NCBI RefSeq assembly: GCF_016861975.1
Contig: NZ_BOMB01000010.1
Coordinates: 62,001-126,000, forward strand
Reading direction: 5' to 3'
Length of the DNA stretch: 64,000 nucleotides
Source: Actinocatenispora rupis
GTDB lineage: Bacteria > Actinomycetota > Actinomycetes > Mycobacteriales > Micromonosporaceae
Numbering within the stretch: position 1 is the stretch's first letter; every line of letters begins with the position of its first letter. A program made the translations under genes and the position numbers. Of this stretch, positions 57,617-64,000 are shown piece after piece. The notes beneath the pieces were generated by a model, which was not told the DNA's origin, made no database searches, and saw only the letters and a program-made list of their open reading frames with translations.

Positions 57617-58663
57617 CTACCGGTGCCCGCGGGGCGGGGCGGTGGAGGCGCGGACCACCAGCGTGCCCGGGAGTACCGTCTCGCGGGGTGGGTCGGCCCG
57701 CTCGTCGATCAGGTCGAACAGCAACTGTGCCGCGCGCCGGCCGAGATCGGTGCTGTGCAACGAGACGCTCGTCAGCGGCGGGTCGACCAGCCCGGCCGCG
57801 GCCGTGTCGTCGAACCCCGCCACCGACACGTCCCCCGGTACGGCGCGGCCGTGCTCGCGCAGCCAGCGCAGCGCCCCCACCGCCATCCCGTCGTTGAACG
57901 CGAACAGTGCGGTCGGCGGGTGCCGCCGGGACATCAGGCGGCCGGCCGCGGCGTACCCGGAGTCGACGGTGAAGTCGCCCGGCTCGGTCAGGTCGGCGGG
58001 CAGCCGGCGCCGCGCGTCCGCGTACGCCCGCTCGTGGCCGCGCAGCCGCGCCCCGCTGGCGAGCGCGGACGGGCCGGTGACGGTGCCGATCCGGCGGTGG
58101 CCGAGGGCCAGCAGGTGCTGCGTCACCGCGTACGCGCCGGCCTCGTCGTCCGGGTGCACACACGGCACGTCCTGGTGGGTGTACCCGACGACGACCACCG
58201 GGTAGCCGCTGGCGGCGAGATCGGGCAGCGCGTCGGCGCCCACCCCGGCCTCCACCAGCAGCCCGTCCACCAGCCGCCGCCGGTCGAACCGCCGGTACGC
58301 CGAGGCCGCGCCGCCGCCGGTCTCCCGCGTCGACAGCAGCATCCCGTACCCCCGGGCGGCCAGCTCGGTGTCGGCGCCGCCGATCAGCCGCAGCAGGTGG
58401 TCGTTGGCGAACGTGAAGCCGGGATCGTGCGGCACGACCATCCCGACCACCTCGGTACGCCCGCGCACCAGCGCCCGCGCGCCCGCCCCCGGCCGGTACG
58501 CGAGGGAGCGCATGGCGGCGAGCACCCGGTCGCGCGTGCCGTCGGTGACCCCGGGCTCGCCGTTGACCACCCGGGACACCGTCTGGTGGGACACCCCGGC
58601 CGCGGCCGCGACGGTACGCATGGTCGGGCGGGCGTCCCGACGTCGTGAACGTTCATTTGACAT
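57617..58663 (-). CDS. LacI-family transcriptional regulator
   Basis: A 348-residue repressor. The helix-turn-helix is TMRTVAAAAGVSHQTVSRVV, with hinge AMRSLAYRPGAGARALVRGR, followed by a sugar-binding sensor (VVGMVVPHDPGFTFANDHLL; VSVAGFDDTAAAGLVDPPLT). ATG 58663 is used; another ATG lies at 58672. Neither has a ribosome site, so the mRNA may be leaderless. A TGAACGTTCA palindrome lies inside the first codons (58646-58655) and a second in front of the divergent propeller gene. Autoregulation and control of that gene are likely. rnhA follows directly. Confidence 0.9.
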   Translation of the reverse strand: MSNERSRRRDARPTMRTVAAAAGVSHQTVSRVVNGEPGVTDGTRDRVLAAMRSLAYRPGAGARALVRGRTEVVGMVVPHDPGFTFANDHLLRLIGGADTELAARGYGMLLSTRETGGGAASAYRRFDRRRLVDGLLVEAGVGADALPDLAASGYPVVVVGYTHQDVPCVHPDDEAGAYAVTQHLLALGHRRIGTVTGPSALASGARLRGHERAYADARRRLPADLTEPGDFTVDSGYAAAGRLMSRRHPPTALFAFNDGMAVGALRWLREHGRAVPGDVSVAGFDDTAAAGLVDPPLTSVSLHSTDLGRRAAQLLFDLIDERADPPRETVLPGTLVVRASTAPPRGHR

Positions 58664-58756
58664 CAAACGCATAGTACGTGGGATCTGCGAAACCGCCCAG
58701 CGGTTGACATTGCGGTACACGGGTTCTAACGTCCGATTGTTCACGTGAACGTTCAC
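58645..58756. promoter_or_regulatory. Paired LacI operators and promoter of the propeller gene
   Basis: GTGAACGTTCAY occurs at 58645-58656 (inside the lacI 5' codons) and as a perfect palindrome, GTGAACGTTCAC, at 58745-58756; the centres are exactly 100 bp apart. The upstream half of the second site overlaps another palindrome, TTCACGTGAA (58740-58749). Between them TTGACA (58704-58709) and TAACGT (58727-58732), 17 bp apart, form a good promoter for the rightward gene. The second operator covers the expected transcription start. Confidence 0.82.
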
Positions 58757-58794
58757 ATCGCGGTAACCCCTACACCCGCAATGGAGGCGTCGTC

Positions 58795-60947
58795 GTGTCC
58801 GAATCCGCACCCAACCCGCCCCGCCCGCCCGGCGGCCTCACCCGCCGCCAGGCCCTCACGTACGGGCGGAACGCGGCGATCGCCACCGGTCTCGCCGCCG
58901 CGTTCCTCAGCGACCCGGGCCAACCGGCGAGCGCCGCCATCGACCGCGGCACCGCCGCCCCGGTACCCGACGCCACCGCCCTGACCGTCACCACGTCCTG
59001 GACCGGCAACACGTACTCCGGTGCCACGCAATGGATGCAGGACTTCCTGTTCGACATCGCCGTCACCGCCGACGGCACCGTCTACACCGCCAGCTTCTGG
59101 GACGAGGCGCACCAGCAGGCCGGCATCTACCGGGACGGCGCGCCGATCGGCAACTGTGCCAACGCCATCGGTGACGCCGTCGCCGTCGGCGGCACGTACG
59201 CCTACCTGACCGTGGGCAACGGCCTGACCCGCTACACCCTCGACGGCACCCCCACCACCCTCACGTACGACGTCGGCAGCCCGCCCGCCGCCGCGGCCGC
59301 CTCCGCCACCCAGGTCGTCGCCACCGACCGCGTCACCAACCAGGTCAAGGTCTTCGACGCCGCCGACGGCACCCTCGTACGCAGCTGGGCGGTGAACCGG
59401 CCGGGCGCCGTCGCGCTCGCCGCCAACGGCGACGTGTGGGTCGTCGCGAACGTCACCCGGGACACCGACGACGGCCACTTCTGCACGTCGACACCGCGAA
59501 ACCCGCGCAGATCCTGCACTTCTCCAACACCGGTGCCGCGCTCGGCGGCACCATCGCCGGGCCCGGCAGGGACTGGATCCCGACCGCGCTGGCCATCGAC
59601 CACCAGGGCAACCTGCTCGTCGGCGACAACGGCCCGCACCGCCAGGTCTACACGTACGCCAACCTGTCCGGTACGCCGACGCTCGCGCGCACCCTCGGCC
59701 AGCGCGGCGGCATCGGCTCCGGTACGCCCGGGCTGGTCACGCCGCAGAAGCTGTTCGGCATCGTCGGGGTCGGCGCCGACCAGGCCGGCAACGTCTACGT
59801 CGGGATGCACGAGTACGGGACGGTGCTGCGCGCGTTCGACCCGGCGGGGAAGCTCGTCTGGGAGCTGATCGGGCGCGGGTTCGTCGACTCCGCCGACTTC
59901 GACCCGGCCAGCGACGGCGCCGACGTGCACTCCAAGCAGAACCACTACCGCATCGACCACGGCAAGCCCGCCGGCTCGGACGCCACCTGGGTCGGCTACT
60001 CGCTCGACTCGGTGAGGTACCCGCAGGATCCGCGGCTGTTCCTGCCCGCGCAGCACCACCACGCGACCTCGCCGTTTCTGTTGCGCCGCAACGGATCCCT
60101 CTACATGTACCTGACCGGCATGTACTCGTACCACCTGGTCGTGTACAAGTTCGACGGGGAGATCGCGCGGCCGGCGGGGATGTTCGCCAAGTCGCGGTGG
60201 GCCGGCGACGAGCCGGCGTGGCCGCCGAACCAGCCGGCCAGCGGCGAGTGGATCTGGCGCGACACCAACGGAAACGGCGCGTTCGAGGCCGGCGAGTACA
60301 GCCAGCCGGCGACCGTGGCGAACGCGCCGAGCGGCTGGGTCTGGCACGTCGACACCAACGCCGACGTGTGGCAGGGCGGCGACCGGCTGCTGCGCCGCTT
60401 CCCGCTCCAGGGCTACGACTCCCACGCCAACCCCGTCTACACGTACGCCAGCGCGGTCAGCTACGCGCTGCCCGCCCCGTTCACCAAGGTCATGCGGCTG
60501 CACTACGACCCGGCCACGGACGTGATGTACCTGTCCGGCTACACCGCGGCCGCGCCGTACGACAACGCGCACTGGAAGGAGCTGGGCCGCGTCCTCGCCC
60601 GGTACGACAGGTGGAAGACCGGGAACCGCACCGCCACCTGGACCGTCGACCTGCCGTGGGACGTCACCTCCGACCCGATGGTCACCATGGTCGGGCTGGC
60701 GGTGGCCGGCGAGTACCTGTTCACGGTGGGGATCGCGACCCGCGGCCAGGTGTGGGTCTGGAAGCAGAGCGACGGGTCCGCAGTCGGCACCTGGCAGCCC
60801 GGGGCGAACGTCGGCGGCGTCGAACGCACCGGCTGGGTCGACATCCCGTACGGGGTGACGGCGATGCGCCGGTCGAACGGTGACTACCTGGTCAACGTGG
60901 AGGACGACCTGCTCAACAAGGTCCTGCTGTACCGCTGGCGGCCCTGA
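58795..60947 (+). pseudogene. Exported beta-propeller-like protein, interrupted by a one-base deletion
   Basis: The gene would encode about 717 residues. The start is GTG 58795 with GGAGG upstream. A Tat-like signal, LTRRQALTYGRNAAIATGLA, is followed by propeller-like repeats (FDIAVTADGTVYTASFWDE; TALAIDHQGNLLVGDNG). The reading frame breaks near 59481: frame 1 runs to DTDDGHF, and LHVDTAKPAQILHFSNTGAA continues in another frame. Restoring one C (TTCTG to TTCCTG) rejoins them exactly. As sequenced, translation would end at 59868 after out-of-frame residues. It may be a recent mutation or a sequencing error; the downstream frame is otherwise open to 60947. It is controlled by the divergent LacI protein through the GTGAACGTTCAC sites. 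Confidence 0.82.
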
Positions 60948-60954
60948 GGCGGCA

Positions 60955-60988
60955 CCGGGGCCCGCGGCGACGTCGCCGCGGGCCCCGG
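60955..60988. terminator. Bidirectional terminator, perfect 34-bp palindrome
   Basis: The left arm CCGGGGCCCGCGGCGAC (60955-60971) is matched exactly by 60972-60988. It lies seven bases after the propeller gene and about 35 bases beyond the stop of the convergent mannonate dehydratase gene, so it can serve both. Confidence 0.85.
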
Positions 60989-61023
60989 GAAACCCTTGCG
61001 CGGCAACGGATCCGGGCGAGGCA

Positions 61024-62049
61024 TCAGTCGGCGTCCAGGGCGGCGAGAACCCCCTGGAGGTACCCGAGGGCGTGCGCCCGGCCGCGGCTCACGTACGCCT
61101 CCGACGACGTGTCGGCCCAGGTGTCCCGGTCACCGACCATCGCCGGTACGTGGTCGTCGATGACGAAACCCGTGAAGCCCGCGTCGCGCAGGTGCCGCAG
61201 CACCCGCGGCGGCGAGATGTTGCCCTCGCCGAGGAAACACTCCGCGAACCTCGGTACGGTGCCGCGCACGTCGCGGAAGTGCACGTAGCTGATCCGGTCA
61301 CCGCCCAGCCGGTCCACGACCTCCAGTACGGCCGGCTCGCCGCCCATCTCGGAGACCGTGCCGACGCACAGGTCCAGCCCCCACGCGGGACTGCCACCCG
61401 CCTGCCGGGCCGCCTCCGCCAGCGCCGCCGGCGACGTGAAGATGCGCGCCGCCCCACCCAGCGGTACGTCGACGGGCGGGTCGTCCGGGTGCAACGCCAG
61501 CCGCACGCCGGCCTCCTCGGCCACGGGTAGCACCGCGTCCAGGAAGTACCGGTGGTGGGCCCACATCTGCTCGGCGGTGATCGGCTCCGTGACCGGCTCG
61601 TCCGGCGTCAACTTGTACGCGGCCAGCGCGTTGCCGCGCCCCGCGTCCGCCAGGTCGAACGCGGTGACGAGCGCACCACCACGGCCCGCCGCGCGCAGCC
61701 GCGTGCGCCACACGTACGTGGTGATGAAGTGGTAGCCGAGGACCGGGATGCCGGCGCGGCCCATGTTCACCACGGTGCGCCGGTAGTTGTCGAGCTGCTC
61801 GTCCCGGCCCGGCAGCCCGCGCTGGATCCGCCAGAAGTTCGCGGCCGGCACGTTCTCCAGACCCTCCAGGCGCAGCCCGTCCGACTCGCACCGCTCCCGG
61901 AGCGCCCGCAGCTCCGCCTCGCCCCAGTACCCGTCGGTGCCGGACAGGTTCGTCGGGTTGTGCAACTGGACGCTGCCCAGCCCCAGCTGCCGGGCGAACG
62001 TCGCCGTCCGCTCGTCGTACTCGTCGATGTGGCCGAGGGTGAGGCGCAC
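61024..62049 (-). CDS. Mannonate dehydratase (UxuA-like)
   Basis: A 341-residue TIM-barrel enzyme of the xylose isomerase-like superfamily. Metal ligands can be placed in RLALHPDDPPVDVP (His, Asp), WGLDLCVGTVSEMG (the Cys typical of UxuA), YVHFRDVRGTVPRFAE (His) and GFVIDDHVPAMVGD (Asp, His). Known UxuA converts D-mannonate to 2-keto-3-deoxygluconate in glucuronate breakdown. GTG 62049 has GGAGGG six bases upstream and is one base from the stop of the SDR gene before it. In this operon the SDR may supply mannonate from fructuronate. The C-terminus GRAHALGYLQGVLAALDAD matches the family. Confidence 0.87.
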   Translation of the reverse strand: MRLTLGHIDEYDERTATFARQLGLGSVQLHNPTNLSGTDGYWGEAELRALRERCESDGLRLEGLENVPAANFWRIQRGLPGRDEQLDNYRRTVVNMGRAGIPVLGYHFITTYVWRTRLRAAGRGGALVTAFDLADAGRGNALAAYKLTPDEPVTEPITAEQMWAHHRYFLDAVLPVAEEAGVRLALHPDDPPVDVPLGGAARIFTSPAALAEAARQAGGSPAWGLDLCVGTVSEMGGEPAVLEVVDRLGGDRISYVHFRDVRGTVPRFAECFLGEGNISPPRVLRHLRDAGFTGFVIDDHVPAMVGDRDTWADTSSEAYVSRGRAHALGYLQGVLAALDAD

Positions 62050-62050
62050 G

Positions 62051-62887
62051 TCAGCCCTCCCGCGGCTCGTCGGGCAGGGACACGCCGACCGCGGCGAGCA
62101 ACCCACCCTCCACCGGTACGTCCGCGCCGGTGAGGAAACTCGCCCGCGGCCCGGCGAGGAACGCGATCACCTCGGCGATCTCCCGCGGCTGCGCGATCCG
62201 GCCCAACGGATGCGACGCGCCCCACCGGCCGAGCAGGTCCGCCACCGCGTCCGGACCGTCACCGGCGAACAACTCCGCCGAATGCCGCAGCATCGGCGTG
62301 TCCACCGAACCCGGACTGACCGCGTTCGCGCGCACCCCGTACCGGGCCTCGTCCACGGCGATCGAGCGGACCAGCGCCGCCAGCGCACCCTTGCTCGCCG
62401 TGTACGCCGCGACCTCGGTCTGCGTGGCGTGCCCCTGCACCGACGACACCACCACGATCGCCCCACCGGTACTCCGGCGCAGGTGCGGGATCGCCGCCCG
62501 CGCCGCCAGGAACGCGCCCTTCGTGTTCACCGCGAACACCTCGTCCCAGGTCGCCTCGTCGGTGTCGGCGACCGTGCCGTACCGCTGGATGCCGGCCGAG
62601 ACGACGAGCGTGTCGAGACCCCCGTACTCGGCCACGGTCCGCTCGACCGCGGCGGCGACCGCGGCGGCGTCCGCCACGTTCGCCGCCACCGGCAGGGCCC
62701 GGCCGCCCGCCGCGGCGATCGCGTCCGTGACGGCGCGCGCCTCGTCCAGCGTCAGCGCGGTGACCGCGACCGCGGCGCCGCGCTCGGCGAGCAGTTCGGC
62801 CGTGGCGCGGCCGATCCCGCCGGCCCCGCCGGTCACCAGTACCGTGCGGCCGGCGTGTTCGCCGTCGCTGTCTCCGCGGTGAGCCAT
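62051..62887 (-). CDS. SDR oxidoreductase, probable sugar-acid dehydrogenase
   Basis: A 278-residue classical SDR: TVLVTGGAGGIGRATAELLA (TGxxxGxG), LVVSAGIQRYG (NAG replaced by SAG), VVVSSVQGHATQTEVAAYTA then SKGALAAL (Ser-Tyr-Lys), and NAVSPGSVDTPML. All catalytic residues are present. ATG 62887 follows AAAGGA. It is directly upstream of the mannonate dehydratase gene (one-base gap) and downstream of a uronate dehydrogenase-like gene, so a role such as fructuronate reductase (mannonate oxidoreductase) is plausible, though inferred from context only. Confidence 0.85.
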   Translation of the reverse strand: MAHRGDSDGEHAGRTVLVTGGAGGIGRATAELLAERGAAVAVTALTLDEARAVTDAIAAAGGRALPVAANVADAAAVAAAVERTVAEYGGLDTLVVSAGIQRYGTVADTDEATWDEVFAVNTKGAFLAARAAIPHLRRSTGGAIVVVSSVQGHATQTEVAAYTASKGALAALVRSIAVDEARYGVRANAVSPGSVDTPMLRHSAELFAGDGPDAVADLLGRWGASHPLGRIAQPREIAEVIAFLAGPRASFLTGADVPVEGGLLAAVGVSLPDEPREG

Positions 62888-62903
62888 CCCGAGTCCTTTC
62901 GCT

Positions 62904-62931
62904 TTGTCCACAGGCGTTCCGGCTGTCCACA
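62904..62931 (+). promoter_or_regulatory. Two DnaA-box-like 9-mers
   Basis: TTGTCCACA (62904-62912) and CTGTCCACA (62923-62931) match the actinobacterial DnaA box and stand 19 bp apart, just upstream of the SDR gene. There are too few for an origin; chance or a link to the GTCCACWGTGGAC word is possible. Confidence 0.4.
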
Positions 62932-63000
62932 GGCCCGCCCGCGAGGGCCGCGCGGCCGGTAGGATGGGCCCCGGGGTCGCCCCCTGGGAGGGTGGGGGCT

Positions 63001-63142
63001 GCGCGGCGCACAGTGCAACACCTTCCGCCCCAGCGGCGCGGCGGACAGCCGCAACACCCTCCGCCCAGCGGCGCGGCGGACAGCCGCATCGTCCCCCGCC
63101 CCGACAGCGCGGCGGGTCACCCGCATCATCCCCGCCCCAGCG
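63001..63142. repeat. 35-36-bp tandem repeat, four copies with conserved hairpin
   Basis: Units start GCGCGGCGSRY at 63001, 63036, 63071 and 63107. Units 2 and 3 contain GCGGC-GGACA-GCCGC; unit 4 contains GCGGGT-C-ACCCGC; unit 1 contains GCAC-A-GTGC. The bases change but pairing remains. The last unit overlaps the 3' codons of the uronate dehydrogenase gene. Confidence 0.8.
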
Positions 63143-63911
63143 GCATCGCGCAGAAGGTTCCGCCCACCAGCCGCTCCGGCGGCCCGGCGCCGATCTCCCC
63201 GGCGTACGTCTCGGCGTCGTCCACGCCCCGGTACCCGATGGCGTCGCTTTCCGCGGTGGTGAACCAGCGGCGCGTGTTGCGCGATATGCCCCACAGCACC
63301 CGGTATCCACCGGCGGTGGTGGTCAGGCACGCGTCGACGAGCCGCACCGCGTCGCCGTACGAGAGCCACATGGCGAGGTCGGCGGGCGTGACGGGCCGTG
63401 GCCGGAACGCGCCGATCCGCAGGCAGGTGATGTCGGTGCCGTACCGGGCGTGGAAGAGGGCGCCGAGGGCTTCGACGGCGGCCTTGCTGGCGCCGTAGTA
63501 CGTGTCGGGCCGGGGTGGGGTGTCGGCGGCGATGGGCGCGTCGCCGGCGGTACGGAAGCCGGCGGCGTGGATGCTGGAGGCGAGCACGACGCGTGGTACG
63601 TGGTGTTGTCGGGCGGCGTCGAGGACGAGCCGGGTGCCGTCGATGTTGACGGCGGCGAGGTCGGGCCAGGGTGCTTCGCCGGCGAGCCCGCCGAGGTGGA
63701 CGACGGCGTCGACGTCGCGGCAGGCGGCGCCGATGGCGTCCGGGTCGAGGAACGAGGCGGTGACGGGTTCGACGGGTTCGCCGGGGGCGGCGGGCGGCTG
63801 CGGCGCCACGTCGAGCAGCCGGAGTACGCGGCCGGGGCGGGCGAGTCCGGCCCGCAGTACGGTGCCGATCCGGCCGGCGGCGCCGGTGACGAGGATCCGG
63901 GTGTCAGGCAT
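63126..63911 (-). CDS. Uronate dehydrogenase-like NAD-dependent oxidoreductase
   Basis: A 261-residue SDR. RILVTGAAGRIGTVLRAGLA gives the coenzyme motif. VVHLGGLAGEAPWPDLAAVN and VVLASSIHAAGFRTAG match bacterial uronate dehydrogenase, and YYGASKAAVEALGAL supplies YxxxK. LRIGAFRPRPVTPADLAMWL and FTTAESDAIGYRGVDDAETY continue that pattern. Known Udh oxidises D-glucuronate or D-galacturonate to the aldaro-lactone. AGGAGG stands six bases before ATG 63911, which overlaps the end of the upstream gene. The 3' end enters the tandem-repeat array. Confidence 0.87.
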   Translation of the reverse strand: MPDTRILVTGAAGRIGTVLRAGLARPGRVLRLLDVAPQPPAAPGEPVEPVTASFLDPDAIGAACRDVDAVVHLGGLAGEAPWPDLAAVNIDGTRLVLDAARQHHVPRVVLASSIHAAGFRTAGDAPIAADTPPRPDTYYGASKAAVEALGALFHARYGTDITCLRIGAFRPRPVTPADLAMWLSYGDAVRLVDACLTTTAGGYRVLWGISRNTRRWFTTAESDAIGYRGVDDAETYAGEIGAGPPERLVGGTFCAMPLGRG

Positions 63912-64000
63912 CGTCGGCCTCCTGCGGGGTGTACGGCGGCGAGTGGTACGTGTGCCGTTCCCGGTACGCGGGCGGGACGGGCGGTTGCCAGTGCAGCCAG
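63904..64000 (-). CDS. C-terminal fragment of an upstream operon gene
   Basis: This frame is open to the right edge and ends in TGA at 63906-63904, overlapping the uronate dehydrogenase start by eight bases. The last 31 residues are visible (WLHWQPPVPPAYRERHTYH and on to QEADDA), too few to name a family. Tight overlap puts it in the uronate operon. Confidence 0.65.
   Translation of the reverse strand, partial: WLHWQPPVPPAYRERHTYHSPPYTPQEADDA

Noticed and set aside
52919-58648. Plus-strand open frame of about 1900 codons
   Set aside because: It is antisense to the GH38, rnhA and lacI genes, which have clear motifs; its composition is His/Arg/Pro-rich noise.
62904-62931. Replication origin
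   Set aside because: Only two DnaA-box-like sites are present, with no AT-rich unwinding region and no dnaA/dnaN nearby.
63001-63142. CRISPR array
   Set aside because: The 35-bp units are contiguous tandem copies without unique spacers, and there are no cas genes.

Overview
The window is about 72% G+C with strong third-position G/C bias. It holds Tat- and Sec-exported hydrolases, a membrane Ser/Thr kinase, many LacI and TetR regulators, and several genes that seem to start without a leader. This fits a mycelial actinobacterium; Micromonosporales is my best guess, inferred from style and not from a marker gene. No rRNA, tRNA, CRISPR array, transposase or integrase is visible.

Layout. (1) 1-8246: a carbohydrate locus. 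An aldolase-family gene (cut by the window edge) and an epimerase-like gene face left; a binding lipoprotein, two MalF/MalG-type permeases, a 2-hydroxyacid dehydrogenase and a secreted beta-propeller protein face right. (2) 8364-12173: MFS transporter, phosphotransferase-fold protein, VOC protein, and a TetR/SRPBCC divergent pair sharing a perfect 32-bp palindrome. (3) 12192-16380: a compact type II lanthipeptide locus, lanA (15313-15501) and lanM (12192-15242), separated by a strong hairpin, with a pentapeptide-repeat gene upstream. (4) 16514-24594: aldo/keto reductase, a frameshifted TrmB/LuxR-like regulator divergent from a large S8 protease, an NmrA-like reductase, and an MFS/ArsR divergent pair. 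(5) 24630-37496: epimerase, M23 peptidase, secreted phosphoesterase, secreted GH13 amylase, NUDIX, DUF1992, a secreted alpha/alpha-barrel glycosidase, an SDR/TetR divergent pair with tandem palindromes, and an esterase. (6) 37897-44874: translationally coupled manA-ROK kinase-LacI operon, divergent from a small gene plus acetyl-CoA synthetase, with the same roughly 21-bp element in front of both. (7) 45148-51884: epimerase, kinase-lectin fusion, permease/membrane protein/dipeptidase operon, and an FtsX-domain lipoprotein. (8) 51927-64000: GH38 alpha-mannosidase operon, LacI-rnhA, a LacI-controlled secreted propeller gene (frameshifted), and a left-facing uronate/mannonate catabolic operon running off the right edge.

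Functionally this is an accessory region for polysaccharide and sugar-acid use (secreted GH13, GH38 and barrel hydrolases, ABC import, ROK/ManA, Udh/mannonate dehydratase) with one peptide natural-product locus embedded. Three DNA-level signals cut across the genes: a dispersed 13-bp palindrome GTCCACWGTGGAC, a second dispersed word GGATCCGTTGCG, and heavy use of the tetramer GTAC that dictates synonymous codon choice. Several intergenic minisatellites sit at gene 3' ends.
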